A stretch of 64,000 nucleotides of DNA from a bacterium (GTDB taxonomy: Bacteria > SAR324 > XYD2-FULL-50-16), in contig JAHJTV010000054.1 in the NCBI GenBank assembly GCA_018829445.1, positions 62,001-126,000 on the forward strand. Direction: 5' to 3'. How positions within the stretch are numbered: position 1 is the first letter of the stretch; every line of letters starts with the position of its first letter. This document shows positions 49,220 through 58,879 of the stretch, piece by piece. The notes below the pieces were generated by a model. It saw only the letters and a program-made list of their open reading frames with translations. It was not told the DNA's origin and ran no database searches. A program made the position numbers and the translations under genes.

Positions 49220-49609
49220 GTTAACTCCGTATATTATTTCTTTATCATTTTGATATCATTATTAAATTATTCTATTAATGCGGAAATGAATTCATTTTAT
49301 CCGATTATAGACGGAATAACTTAATATATTAAACAGGATGAGAGTTCAGAGAGTTTTATACGAGGTTATGGATTGTCTTCATGCAGTTTTTCACACCTTT
49401 TAGCACAGTCCTCTGTGCTTTTCATTCGTTCGAAACCTCATATTCCCTTGTCTCTCATGTTGTCAAGCGATGTGAAAGATTTAATTCACCAGTTTTTAAA
49501 CAACAAGATTGCCGATTTTTCGGGGATATTCTTAATTGAAATAAAACTTTGTGAATTTATTTCCATCACTTTGTTGAAGATGCATCTAACAACACAAACT
49601 GAACTCAGA
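49220..49609. other. Intergenic region between rne and map
   Basis: These 390 bases separate two minus-strand genes and should hold the end of map and the promoter and 5' untranslated region of rne. A TATAAT on the minus strand near 49303 has only a poor -35. An open plus-strand frame from 49373 runs into map antisense and is not a gene. Long 5' leaders are common for RNase E genes. Confidence 0.5.
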
Positions 49610-50518
49610 TTATTCTGTCATAACCTCTATACCATTTTCAGTTACAAAGATGGTATGTTCAAATTGTGCGGACAGCTTTCCATCTTCCGTCATTGCTGTC
49701 CAATTATCTTCCAGGATGTGAACCCCTTTTTTACCGAGGTTGATCATGGGTTCAATCGTAAAAAACATTCCCGGTACAATGAGCGGACCGTTTCCTTTTC
49801 TTCCAAAATGGGGCACCTGGGGCTCTTCATGAAACGATTTACCTATTCCGTGTCCAACAAATTTCTCAACAACCGAGCAATTCATTGAGTGAGCATATTC
49901 CTGAATCACTGCACCTATATCTCCTATCCTGCCATAAGGTTTAACAGCTGCTATTCCTCGCCTTAAACATTCTTCTGAAACAGAGCAAATCTTCTTAGCG
50001 TCTTCAGAACATTCCCCCATTAGAAACGTCCGGCTGGTATCCCCAAAATACCCATTTAAATTGCAGGTAACATCTACGTTAATAATATCACCTTCTTTTA
50101 AAATTGTATCATCAGGAATGCCATGACAGATGACTTCGTTGATTGATGTACAGGTGGACTTGGGGAAGCCTTTATAATTCAAAGGAGCGGGAATAGCACC
50201 ATGATCAAGTGTATATTGGTGCACCCAGGTGTTGATTTGATTTGTTGTGATACCGATTTGAATATTATCAGCTACCATCTGAAGAGTGTTTTTCGCCAAT
50301 TGACACGTCTCTCTCATTCCTTGTATGAATTCTTCAGATCGGTTGATCACGGTTTGTTCGTTTGGGGAAGACAGGTTAAATCTTCTTTTAACTTCATCTT
50401 CCTTAAGATGGCATTTTTTATATTTTTTGCCACTTCCACACCAACAAGGATCATTTCTTTGAATTTTTGCATTCACAACAGGAATAATGGATTGTTTTGG
50501 TTGAATCACTCGTGTCAA
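49610..50518 (-). CDS. map: Methionine aminopeptidase with SEC-C zinc motif
   Basis: A 302-residue type I enzyme that removes initiator Met. Near residue 22 is a SEC-C-type zinc motif, RNDPCWCGSGKKYKKCH, found in some MetAPs and thought to aid ribosome or RNA binding. The catalytic domain follows: NEVICHGIPDD, INVDVTCNLNGYFGDTSRTF (metal Asp residues), FVGHGIGKSFHEEPQVPHFG and FTIEPMIN. It lies four bases after the leuS stop, so the two are probably co-transcribed, although adk/secY is its more usual neighbourhood. Confidence 0.94.
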   Translation of the reverse strand: MTRVIQPKQSIIPVVNAKIQRNDPCWCGSGKKYKKCHLKEDEVKRRFNLSSPNEQTVINRSEEFIQGMRETCQLAKNTLQMVADNIQIGITTNQINTWVHQYTLDHGAIPAPLNYKGFPKSTCTSINEVICHGIPDDTILKEGDIINVDVTCNLNGYFGDTSRTFLMGECSEDAKKICSVSEECLRRGIAAVKPYGRIGDIGAVIQEYAHSMNCSVVEKFVGHGIGKSFHEEPQVPHFGRKGNGPLIVPGMFFTIEPMINLGKKGVHILEDNWTAMTEDGKLSAQFEHTIFVTENGIEVMTE

Positions 50519-50522
50519 CAGT

Positions 50523-52937
50523 TTACCTCACAACAATGTTTAAAATTTTGTTTTGCACAAAGACAATTTTTACAATTGTCTTATCATCTAAATATTTTTT
50601 TATTTTTGAACTCGCTCTAGCCACTGAAAATGCTTCCTCTTGATTACAATCTGTTCGAATTGTAACGTTGTCTCTAAGCTTTCCATTCACTTGAACCGGA
50701 ATTGAATAGGAATCTTTAACAAGCTTTGTCTCATCATATTCTGGCCATTCTTCATATGCCAGGCTATTTGATGCTCCTAACCTTTGCCATAATTCCTCTC
50801 CCAAATGCGGCGCAAATGGACTTAATAATAACACAAAAGTCTTTATTGTGTTGATATTTAATCTATCGGCATTAACTAAGTCATTGCACATAATCATCAT
50901 TTGAGAAATAGCCGTGTTGAATCTCAAATTCTCAATATCATCAGTAACTTTTTTAATTGTCTGATGAAGCTGGCTCTGAATTTCTTCGGTTTCGTTAAAA
51001 TCTCCAATTTTATTTGAAACCTCGCCATTATCCCCAATAATTAAATTCCAGGTACGGTGCAGAAATCGATCAAGTCCTTCCATTCCCTTTGAATTCCAGG
51101 GCTTTGACTTTTCCAACGGGCCTAAAAACATTTCATACATGCGTAAAACATCAGCGCCGTAGTTTTTTATCACATCATCGGGATTAATCACATTACCAAG
51201 TGATTTTGACATCTTTACACCGTTTTCACCTAAAATCATACCTTGATTTACCAGCTTTTTAAAAGGTTCATCGGTTGATACGAATCCCAAGTCATAAAGC
51301 ACTTTGTGCCAAAAACGAGAATAGAGCAAGTGGAGAACAGCATGTTCTGCGCCACCGATATAAATATCTACCGGCATCCAGTATTTTTCAGCTTCTTCCG
51401 ACCAGGGTTGTTCATCATTGTTCGGATCCACAAATCTTAAAAAATACCAGCTGGAGCCTGCCCATTGTGGCATGGTGTTGGAATCCCTTTTTACCGGGGT
51501 TCCATCCGAAAGTGTTGTATTGATCCAATCTTTGATGTTCGATAAAGGGCTTTCGCCCGTTTCAGAGGGTTGATATGATTCCGCCTCGGGCAATGTTAAT
51601 GGTAGTTCATTCTCATCTATGGGGATGACTTCACCGTCATCTTTGATAAAAAGAGGGAACGGTTCACCCCAATATCGTTGCCTGGAAAAGATCCAGTCTC
51701 TAAGTTTATAGTTAATATCCTTTTTTCCGATCCCCTTCTCTTCAAGCCACTGGCACATCTTTTCCTTGGCATCCTCAACACTTAACCCATTTAAAAAATT
51801 ACTATTCTTTAAGATGCCATCACCTGCCCAAGCTTCCGTCTCCACATTCCGATCTTCGATCAGTGGTATAATCTCCAGTTCAAACTTGGATGCAAATTCA
51901 TGGTCTCTTTGATCGTGACCGGGAACCGCCATGATTGCACCGGTTCCATACTTTAAAAGAACATAATCCGCAATCCAGATCGGGATCGCTTTATTGTTGA
52001 CTGGATTGATAGCATATGCGCCAGTAAATACGCCTGTTTTCTCCTTGGACAGATCTGTCCGGTCAAGATCACTTTTTGAAGCACATGTTTCTATGTATTG
52101 ATCTACTGATAGTCTCATCTCCTCTGAAGTGAACTCTTTTACCAAGGGATGCTCTGGGGCAAAAACGCAATAAGTTGCGCCAAATAGTGTATCCGGTCTA
52201 GTGGTAAAAACGTCAAAAGTTTTTTCCATTCCTTCGATCCCGAAAGTTACCATGGCACCGTATGATTTGCCGATCCAGTTTCGCTGCATCTCCTTTATGG
52301 ATTCCGGCCAGTCCAGATCATCAAGACCATTCAACAGTTTATCAGCATATTCAGTGATTTTTAACATCCACTGCTTCATTGGCCTTCTGATAACCGGATG
52401 ATTACCCCGCTCTGATTTGCCGTCAATAACCTCTTCATTAGCCAAAACCGTTTTAAGAGTCGGACACCAGTTAACCAAGGCGTCATCTTGATATGCCAAC
52501 CCCTTTTTATATAGTTGCAGAAAAATCCATTGGGTCCATTTATAGAATTTCGGATCAGTTGAATTGATCTCTCTATCCCAATCGTAAGAGAATCCAAGTG
52601 ATTTGATCTGTTTTTTAAAGGTTTCCACATTTTTGGCTGTTGTTGCCGCCGGATGAGTTCCGGTACTGATCGCATATTGTTCTGCCGGTAATCCAAAAGC
52701 ATCCCAACCCATGGTGTGAAGGACATTGTAGCCCCTCATTCTTTTGTAACGAGCCAGAATATCTGTAGCAGTGTATCCTTCAGGATGTCCAACATGTAAT
52801 CCTTGACCCGAAGGATAAGGAAACATGTCCAGTACATAGTATTTCTCTTTATTGTAGTCGATTTCCGACTTGAACGTTTTGTTTTCATCCCAATACTGTT
52901 GCCACCTGGGTTCAATAACTTTTGGATCGTATGACAT
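50523..52937 (-). CDS. leuS: Leucyl-tRNA synthetase
   Basis: An 804-residue class I synthetase. The HIGH-like motif is [14 protein letters not shown] near residue 45 and the KMSKS motif is [11 protein letters not shown] near 580. The editing domain includes [15 protein letters not shown], with the Thr-rich editing site, and [13 protein letters not shown]. Length fits the bacterial LeuRS. map follows after four bases. Confidence 0.97.
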   Translation of the reverse strand: MSYDPKVIEPRWQQYWDENKTFKSEIDYNKEKYYVLDMFPYPSGQGLHVGHPEGYTATDILARYKRMRGYNVLHTMGWDAFGLPAEQYAISTGTHPAATTAKNVETFKKQIKSLGFSYDWDREINSTDPKFYKWTQWIFLQLYKKGLAYQDDALVNWCPTLKTVLANEEVIDGKSERGNHPVIRRPMKQWMLKITEYADKLLNGLDDLDWPESIKEMQRNWIGKSYGAMVTFGIEGMEKTFDVFTTRPDTLFGATYCVFAPEHPLVKEFTSEEMRLSVDQYIETCASKSDLDRTDLSKEKTGVFTGAYAINPVNNKAIPIWIADYVLLKYGTGAIMAVPGHDQRDHEFASKFELEIIPLIEDRNVETEAWAGDGILKNSNFLNGLSVEDAKEKMCQWLEEKGIGKKDINYKLRDWIFSRQRYWGEPFPLFIKDDGEVIPIDENELPLTLPEAESYQPSETGESPLSNIKDWINTTLSDGTPVKRDSNTMPQWAGSSWYFLRFVDPNNDEQPWSEEAEKYWMPVDIYIGGAEHAVLHLLYSRFWHKVLYDLGFVSTDEPFKKLVNQGMILGENGVKMSKSLGNVINPDDVIKNYGADVLRMYEMFLGPLEKSKPWNSKGMEGLDRFLHRTWNLIIGDNGEVSNKIGDFNETEEIQSQLHQTIKKVTDDIENLRFNTAISQMMIMCNDLVNADRLNINTIKTFVLLLSPFAPHLGEELWQRLGASNSLAYEEWPEYDETKLVKDSYSIPVQVNGKLRDNVTIRTDCNQEEAFSVARASSKIKKYLDDKTIVKIVFVQNKILNIVVR

Positions 52938-53105
52938 TGTCTAATTAAACCATAAATTGATGTTTTGATTGAAAAAAATAGTAATCTCTTCTTAATGTGA
53001 ATGCTTATTATTAGGTAAATCTTTTAATAATAACCATTATATGGATTTCCGTCAATTCAAGAAGGGCGTCTATTCCAATATATAAAAATTCATAATAACA
53101 AATAG

Positions 53106-54014
53106 CTAGGAATTTTTTAACGAATCATGAATGGAAACATAGCCTTGATAAAGTTTTTTATGGATTTTGCCATTCTTCACAGCCTCCTGGACGGCACAAT
53201 TGGGTTCTTGAATGTGTTGGCAGTTTCGGTGTTTGCATTGGTAGGAGAAATCGCAGATTATTGGATAGAACTGGGCGAGGTTTTTATTGTCTAAATTCCA
53301 CAGTCCAAATTCTCTTATTCCGGGGGTGTCAATAATATAACTGTTTTCGGCAATTTTGTGCATGGCTGCGAAAGTTGTAGTATGAGAGCCTTTGGATGTT
53401 TTGTCACTGACAGCCCCGACTTTGATATTTAAGTTTGGGAATAACTTGTTTAGAAGGGAGGACTTTCCTACCCCTGATTGACCTGTCAGGACACTGACAC
53501 TGTCATGGAATATGTCGAGGAGTCTTTGATCGTTTTCAGCCGATTTTGTTGTGGAAAAGATAATATCGCACTGAATATCTTTGTACGGATCAATTAGTGC
53601 TTCAATCTCTTTTGGTGAGCTCAAGTCGGTTTTAGTAATGACAATGGTTGGTTTTACATTGCCAGCTTTAGCCGCGACCAGTAGGCGATTGATCAGATTC
53701 GTTCTAAAAGGTGGTTTTTGTGTGGATGCCACGATTAGCAAGTTGTCAACATTAGCTGCAATAACCTGTTCCACTTCGATTCCGACCCTGTTTCTTGATA
53801 AAAAGCTTCTTCGATTCTCGATACCGGTTATTAATCCAACATCATCCTTCTCGCTGAAGAGGAACGACACTCTGTCTCCAACGGCGATTTGATTATCAAA
53901 ACGGCTGTTTTTAAATAGCAATCCCTTTGCCTTGCACTCAATTGTTTCACCTTCATCGGTCAGTAAATAGTAAAATCCCTTTATTCTTTTGGTTATGATT
54001 CCTGTTTTCGCCAT
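53106..54014 (-). CDS. rsgA: Small ribosomal subunit GTPase RsgA
   Basis: A 302-residue, circularly permuted GTPase for late 30S maturation. After an OB-fold N-terminal domain the motifs come in the order G4 (VITKTDLSSP), G1 (LTGQSGVGKSSLLNKLFP) and G3 (IDTPGIREFGLW). The C-terminal zinc knuckle is CKHRNCQHIQEPNCAV. The gene stands alone. Confidence 0.94.
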   Translation of the reverse strand: MAKTGIITKRIKGFYYLLTDEGETIECKAKGLLFKNSRFDNQIAVGDRVSFLFSEKDDVGLITGIENRRSFLSRNRVGIEVEQVIAANVDNLLIVASTQKPPFRTNLINRLLVAAKAGNVKPTIVITKTDLSSPKEIEALIDPYKDIQCDIIFSTTKSAENDQRLLDIFHDSVSVLTGQSGVGKSSLLNKLFPNLNIKVGAVSDKTSKGSHTTTFAAMHKIAENSYIIDTPGIREFGLWNLDNKNLAQFYPIICDFSYQCKHRNCQHIQEPNCAVQEAVKNGKIHKKLYQGYVSIHDSLKNS

Positions 54015-54681
54015 ATACGCTTTTGCGGGTTATAGATGATGTTGAGTTTTCTTTTTATACTAGTTTCATAGATTGAGTGAGTCAATCATACCAATACTTT
54101 TTTCAGTTCTTTTAATCTATTTATATCTTCTTATTGGAAACATGACAGCAGAGTTCGCACTCTAGGAGTAAATACGTTTTGGTTTTATGCCATATTACTA
54201 CCACAATAATGCGCTATCAAAATCTCAGTTTAAGCTAGTTTAACCTGGAGGTTAAAAAGTTTATAAACAAACCAGAGTATCACAACTCTTTAGTTTTAAT
54301 TATCAGTTAGATCGAATCCATCTGGTTGTGAATAAATATTTTTACTTGAAGATGGGTCTTGATTTTTCGCTATTAACTGCCAAATAATCTAGTAAACTGG
54401 GTAAATTCATATAATAAGGAGTGAATCTGCTCAATAACAAAGAAATAGCCAGTTTCTTTGTATTTTTGCATTGCATATTTTTCTAAACTTCTGTAGGAAT
54501 TGTATTAATCGCCGGATCAGGGAGAATAATAAAAATAGGGATTCTCTCATTTATAATATTTATCCTGTGATATTTTAGATAATTTATTGACAAAATAGAC
54601 CGATTTATGGTCGAAACTTATTGTCAGTATAATTGGTTTAAGGTTTGAACGTGTATCATTAAGTTAGATCAGGGGACTCTC
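54015..54681. other. 667-base intergenic region upstream of the paralogue cluster
   Basis: AT-rich and without a credible gene on either strand; rsgA reads away on the minus side. It should carry the promoter of the four-gene cluster. TATAAT at 54628-54633, about 50 bases before the first gene, is the best -10 candidate, but its -35 is poor. A perfect TTGACA at 54587-54592 has no matching -10 at 16-18 bases. The size would suit complex regulation. Confidence 0.5.
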
Positions 54682-55329
54682 TTGCAGAATAGATTAAAAG
54701 ATTCCTGGGCAGAAGGAGAAATCCTTAAACTTCATGCAGATATCGTCTCTTCTTTCATGGAAAGTGATGAAGAGCATGGAATTAGCGCAGCGGTTGAATA
54801 CGCAAAATATCTAAAATATAAAGGATTAGATAACCAGAATTATCCGATTTTCTTGGATCTCCTGCTTCATGAGAAGGAAGAGGTGATTAATGCGTTGTTA
54901 AGTGATGGCATAGTATTTGATCAATTTAAAAAATTGCAGAGAACCAACTATTTGATGAAAGCATGTTTTGAGCTTCTAAAGAGATTTTTGCCCGGTAAAA
55001 TTTACGAATTAACAATCGAAACGTTACTACATGTTTTAAAGCTTCATTATCGTAACGCTCCAGTGGGGTATAACTTATATCCGCCATCTATTGACGAATT
55101 AAACTATATTGGGAAATTTCTTGACAAAACAAAACATCAAACCGATAAAATAAATCGGATGATTCTAGATATCCTATCTGATCTAGGTGAATTAAGCTCA
55201 AAGGATACAAAAGATCACAGAATCGATCGTATTGGAGCTCACGCAAATAGAATAAGATCCGCTTTTCTGGATAACAAGGCTCACCTGCAGGAGGCGATAC
55301 CGCCGAATATGATAATCAGGAGAGCTTGA
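54682..55329 (+). CDS. Unknown family, tandem paralogue 1 (215 residues)
   Basis: First of four related genes of a family I do not recognise. No signal peptide or membrane segment; likely all-helical and cytoplasmic. Family landmarks are present but diverged: EYAKYLKYKGLDNQNYPIFL near 40, INALLSDG near 72, LLKRFLPGKIYELTIETLL near 100, IDELNYIGKFLDK near 135, NRMILDIL near 155 and HANRIRSAFLDNKAHLQEAI near the C terminus. The start is TTG after CAGGGGAC. It is the least conserved of the first three copies and lies 73 bases before copy 2. Confidence 0.8.
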   Translation: MQNRLKDSWAEGEILKLHADIVSSFMESDEEHGISAAVEYAKYLKYKGLDNQNYPIFLDLLLHEKEEVINALLSDGIVFDQFKKLQRTNYLMKACFELLKRFLPGKIYELTIETLLHVLKLHYRNAPVGYNLYPPSIDELNYIGKFLDKTKHQTDKINRMILDILSDLGELSSKDTKDHRIDRIGAHANRIRSAFLDNKAHLQEAIPPNMIIRRA

Positions 55330-55402
55330 CGTTTTTATATTGAAGTACAAAAAGCGCTTTTTAAGATAAATCTTAATAATCAGTGAGAAGGAGTAAAAAG
55401 TT

Positions 55403-56095
55403 ATGGCCGAAACTGAAAACATTGAGAGAATAGAATGGGCACAGCGATCAATAGATCGTGTGGAGGGACTGGTTCTGAAAAACGCATTCTCTTGTAGAAC
55501 TCCAGAAGCGACCGAGACTTCTATGGCGTATACCAGGTTTCTCAGACTCACCAAGATGACAAATGAGAATTACCCGGTGTTTTTGTCATTGCTGGAAATC
55601 GAGAACCATTATGTAATTGACTCTCTGATTGGCGATGAAGATCCATTTGTCTTTTTTACGCCGATCCAGCCAACCAAGCATCTGCTACGAGACTGTTTCA
55701 GATTATTGACCTACTGGCATCCCGGTGGTATCTATCCCAAAACGATCTCCATTGTTCTTGGAGTTTTGCAGGCTGCATACAGCTATGCAAAGGATGGAAG
55801 CCAGATTCATCGAGTTAGCATCAATGACGTGAACAACCTTGGAAAACATCTGAATAAAGATTCAGGGCAATCAGATCCTGTCAACAGGGCTATTCTTGAT
55901 ATTCTCGATAGACTTTCGTTGCTGGAAGGACAGGGTGATGAGGAAACGGAAGAATTGGCAAGACAATGTAATGCAATTCGTACTCACTTCTTTGATAGAA
56001 GGAAGAAAATGGAAGATGTTATTCCACAGGTTCTTTTGGTAAAGTCTGACTATCTTGTTAAGGAAATCGTTCCAAATTACGTTTTTGAAGACTAA
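55403..56095 (+). CDS. Unknown family, tandem paralogue 2 (230 residues)
   Basis: Second copy. It shares with copies 1, 3 and 4 the core AYTRFLRLTKMTNENYPVFL (near 42), VIDSLIGDEDPFVFF (near 70), FRLLTYWHPGGIYPKTISIV (near 98), LGVLQAAY, DGSQIHRVSINDVNNLGKHL (near 131), DPVNRAILDILDRLS and a C-terminal IRTHFFDRRKKMEDVIPQVLL. Copies 2 and 3 are most alike. AAGGAG lies upstream of the ATG, and 15 bases separate it from copy 3. Function unknown. Confidence 0.85.
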   Translation: MAETENIERIEWAQRSIDRVEGLVLKNAFSCRTPEATETSMAYTRFLRLTKMTNENYPVFLSLLEIENHYVIDSLIGDEDPFVFFTPIQPTKHLLRDCFRLLTYWHPGGIYPKTISIVLGVLQAAYSYAKDGSQIHRVSINDVNNLGKHLNKDSGQSDPVNRAILDILDRLSLLEGQGDEETEELARQCNAIRTHFFDRRKKMEDVIPQVLLVKSDYLVKEIVPNYVFED

Positions 56096-56110
56096 AATTA
56101 GGAGGAGAAG

Positions 56111-57043
56111 ATGCTATTAGTCGATAGACAAAAGATTTATACTCCAGAAGAAATCGGTGAAATAGAAAGTATTCTTTTGCAGCGAATACTGGCTTGTGCT
56201 ACTCCTGACGCAGTCGAGGCGTGCATTGCCTATGCGAGGTTCCTGAATCTTACTGGTATTACAAACGAGAATTATCCGCTTTTTATCAAGGTTCTTAAGG
56301 TTGGTAACCATTGGGTGATTGATGCACTTATTGGTGATAGAGATCCGTTCTTATTCTTAAGCTCAATTCAGCCCAACTATGAAATCCTCAATGTTTTCTT
56401 TAAGCTTCTAACAGAAAGACATCCTGGCGAACTCTATGCTAAGTCCCTATCTGTAATACTGGGAGTCTTACAGACCACATACAATGTTCCCGAAGATGGA
56501 TTTAAGATATACAGAATATCCATATCAGATTTAAATGCGTTAGGGAAACATCTTGATGAAGAAGTTGGCCAGGAAGACTCTCTCAATAGGGTGATCTTGG
56601 ATATTTTGGATAAGATTTCAATGTTACAAGGTCAACTTGGCTCCGTTGGCTTGGAAGGGGAACATCGAGATAAGGAAGAATTGTCTATTCATGCCAAAGA
56701 GATTATGAACTTCTTTTTTGATGATACTAAACGGCTCAATCAGGTTATTCCCCAGGTATTATTGATCAGAAAGGATTTTCGAAATAACGAAACTTCTCCA
56801 AGAAATGAAGTAAGATTTGAAGAATCAAAATTATTTCAGGAAGAGGGCATGATGGATGATCCATACTCTGGAGGAGATGATGTAGCTTCTGAAGAGGGTG
56901 AAGGATTTGAAGAAGAAGGCTACGAGGAAGTCTATGAAGATGAAGAGGAGTATGAAGAAGTCTACGAGGAAGAAGAATATGAAGAGGATGAGGGAGGAGA
57001 GAAAGGATCAGGCGATGAAGATCTAGAACCTGAACCGGCTTAG
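56111..57043 (+). CDS. Unknown family, tandem paralogue 3 with acidic Glu/Tyr tail
   Basis: Third and longest copy, 310 residues. Residues 1-235 carry the same core: AYARFLNLTGITNENYPLFI, VIDALIGDRDPFLFL, ERHPGELYAKSLSVILGVLQ, SISDLNALGKHL, NRVILDILDKIS and MNFFFDDTKRLNQVIPQVLL. From about residue 250 it adds a tail almost entirely Glu, Asp, Gly and Tyr, with repeated EEVYEDEEEYEEVYEEEEYE. The tail probably has no fixed fold and could bind a basic partner, chelate metal, or offer Tyr sites; this is inference. A strong GGAGG ribosome site lies before the ATG. Confidence 0.85.
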   Translation: MLLVDRQKIYTPEEIGEIESILLQRILACATPDAVEACIAYARFLNLTGITNENYPLFIKVLKVGNHWVIDALIGDRDPFLFLSSIQPNYEILNVFFKLLTERHPGELYAKSLSVILGVLQTTYNVPEDGFKIYRISISDLNALGKHLDEEVGQEDSLNRVILDILDKISMLQGQLGSVGLEGEHRDKEELSIHAKEIMNFFFDDTKRLNQVIPQVLLIRKDFRNNETSPRNEVRFEESKLFQEEGMMDDPYSGGDDVASEEGEGFEEEGYEEVYEDEEEYEEVYEEEEYEEDEGGEKGSGDEDLEPEPA

Positions 57044-57068
57044 TACCAGCCCCTATCATGGTTATTCT

Positions 57069-57111
57069 ACACAAAACCTTAAAAGTCACATGAGGCTTTA
57101 AGGTTTTGTGT
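57069..57111 (+). promoter_or_regulatory. Perfect 15 bp hairpin between paralogues 3 and 4
   Basis: ACACAAAACCTTAAA and TTTAAGGTTTTGTGT pair without a mismatch around a 13-base loop, 25 bases after the stop of copy 3. Only CTTCTC follows, so it is not a classic Rho-independent terminator on either strand. It may be a terminator of another kind or an RNA processing or stability element that sets the level of copy 4. Confidence 0.55.
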
Positions 57112-57158
57112 CTTCTCAAACCTTCAAAGCTGATTAATATCCAAGGCTGAGAATCCAT

Positions 57159-57824
57159 ATGTTCAATGAGCAAACACTGAATAAATTAAAGCAGGAAAGT
57201 CTTTTCGAAGTACTGAATGCAAAGAATACCAGGGCTGCCAGTGCCCTGTATGCTTATGCTAGGTATTTAAACCAGATTCCTCTTCAGTATGGTTTCTTTC
57301 CCCTGTACATGAAGATCTTCGAGACAAATAATCAGTATGCAGTTGATGCACTCATCGAAGGGTTTGAGCCGGAAAGGTTTCTCGATCTTGTTGTAGTTCC
57401 GAACCATTTTGTGCTCAGGGCGATTTTTAAAACATTGGATGTCCATCGTCCAAACACCTTGTACGAAAAAACGGTGCGAGCTTTTTGTGGCATTATTAAA
57501 CGTGTTTATCATATTGTGGAAGATGGCTACAGAACATTTTCCGTTACCGTAACTGATCTAAACAACCTTGCTAAGCATCTCAATGAAAGGGAATCGCAGG
57601 ATTATCCTGCCAATAGGGTTATTCTGGACATTCTGCAAGACATGTCGGGTTTGGACAGACGTCATGAAACAGATAAAGCGAAACTTGATGTAGGCAGGCA
57701 AGCGAACAGGATAAGGGGTGATTTTCTTGATAATCAACGCAAACTTATTCAAGCAATAACAGACGTTGTACTAAAGAGATCCGAAACAGTGGATTTGGGT
57801 ATTACCCCAGAACAGGTTCAGTAG
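57159..57824 (+). CDS. Unknown family, tandem paralogue 4 (221 residues)
   Basis: Fourth and most diverged copy. It keeps YAYARYLNQIPLQYGFFPLY (near 31), VDALIEGFEPERFLDL (near 62), LDVHRPNTLYEKTVRAF (near 93), VEDGYRTFSVTVTDLNNLAKHL (near 116), NRVILDILQDMSGLDRR and ANRIRGDFLDNQRKLIQAI. NENYPLF is replaced by QYGFFPL and HPG by RPN. It is separated from copy 3 by 115 bases with a hairpin, so it may be expressed apart. It is convergent with a PPP-like phosphatase gene. Function unknown. Confidence 0.82.
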   Translation: MFNEQTLNKLKQESLFEVLNAKNTRAASALYAYARYLNQIPLQYGFFPLYMKIFETNNQYAVDALIEGFEPERFLDLVVVPNHFVLRAIFKTLDVHRPNTLYEKTVRAFCGIIKRVYHIVEDGYRTFSVTVTDLNNLAKHLNERESQDYPANRVILDILQDMSGLDRRHETDKAKLDVGRQANRIRGDFLDNQRKLIQAITDVVLKRSETVDLGITPEQVQ

Positions 57825-57913
57825 GGCTTTTAAGCTGATTAACCCTCCTCTTTTTCAATGGTTATAGGCAGCAAATACTATCCTCCAATATCGATAAGCT
57901 TTGCTGCTCTCCC

Positions 57914-58879
57914 CTAGTAATCTCCGAGCAGGAATTTCTGTTTTTTGACCCTTAGTTTTGCGTTTCTTATGTGGTACTTGGGAGTGTTATTAAAACTGAT
58001 ATAGGTTGATTTCTGTTCCAAGTTGCTGTATAGAATTACATGATTATGGGCTCCTAATGGATCGACCCATACCGAGTCATCTCGCCCCCATTTCCACATT
58101 GGATTATGCCCAACGACAATAGGAAAATTATCAGGGACATTTAGGTTCTGTCTAAGCGTATCTAAGTCAGTGGGAGCGTATTCTTTTTTGCTGGGGGAGG
58201 ATCTTGTCTCATTGAGACGGTTCCAGGTTAGTTGCCATAATAAATCACCGGAAACCGAGCTACGAATATTGATAATTTGCTCTTTTGTTATACCTCCTCT
58301 AACCGGTCCCGCATGCAAAGCTAAAAAATACTTATGAATGACGAATACCGGTAAAACACTGAAGAAGGTTTGCATGAGGTTTGTATATTCCTTGCCTCTT
58401 TTCTCCAGCATGGCGTTGTGGTAAAGAAGTCCTTGCTGTATTCCACTTTTGCCTAGTCTTGAGCTGAATGTATCGTGATTACCCAATAGATAGTATACAT
58501 TGTCCGGATATTCATTGATCAAGTGGATAATGATATCCATGATCTCAATGGATGTTTCCATATCGTGAAGATGACCTACTCGTTCATCATGAACCGCATC
58601 ACCCAGAATGATGAGCACAGTCTCATCATTTCTCAATCGGAAAAGATTTTGGTTATCCAACAGTATTGCCTTTAAATTCTGTTTATTGGCATGCAGATCA
58701 CCAACGATTATAAACTCGCGATTATCCTCCTTGGAAAACTCCAAAAGTCCTCCCGGTCTGTTATTATCGTTTAGGGGACGAATCAGAGTATCCGTTGTCA
58801 GGATATTCCGTATAGCCAATTGCAGTTTTTCTTGATGCGATAAGTCAGCGTAACTGTAATACTCACCCATAAAAAGCAA
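57914..58879 (-). CDS. Calcineurin-like metallophosphatase (PPP-like)
   Basis: A 321-residue phosphoesterase with all family motifs in order: VGDLHANKQN near 60, ILGDAVHDE near 92, LLGNHDTF near 132, ALHAGPVRGG near 190 and VGHNPMWKWG near 255. The layout is like bacterial PPP protein phosphatases, but the substrate is not known. It is convergent with paralogue 4 (90 bases). Like the partial gene at 1-549 and the class III FBPase at 61582, it belongs to the metallophosphatase superfamily. Confidence 0.85.
   Translation of the reverse strand: MLFMGEYYSYADLSHQEKLQLAIRNILTTDTLIRPLNDNNRPGGLLEFSKEDNREFIIVGDLHANKQNLKAILLDNQNLFRLRNDETVLIILGDAVHDERVGHLHDMETSIEIMDIIIHLINEYPDNVYYLLGNHDTFSSRLGKSGIQQGLLYHNAMLEKRGKEYTNLMQTFFSVLPVFVIHKYFLALHAGPVRGGITKEQIINIRSSVSGDLLWQLTWNRLNETRSSPSKKEYAPTDLDTLRQNLNVPDNFPIVVGHNPMWKWGRDDSVWVDPLGAHNHVILYSNLEQKSTYISFNNTPKYHIRNAKLRVKKQKFLLGDY

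Noticed and set aside
49373..49888. 171-codon open frame on the plus strand
   Set aside because: Its second half is antisense to the well-supported map gene, and no ribosome site or motif supports it.
54587..54592. Perfect TTGACA upstream of the paralogue array
   Set aside because: No -10 hexamer at the right distance; the nearest TATAAT is 35 bases away.
56858..57043. Repetitive GAA/GAG-rich DNA in copy 3 as a repeat element
   Set aside because: The repeats follow codon phase and encode the Glu/Tyr tail in an intact frame, so they are part of the gene and not a separate element.
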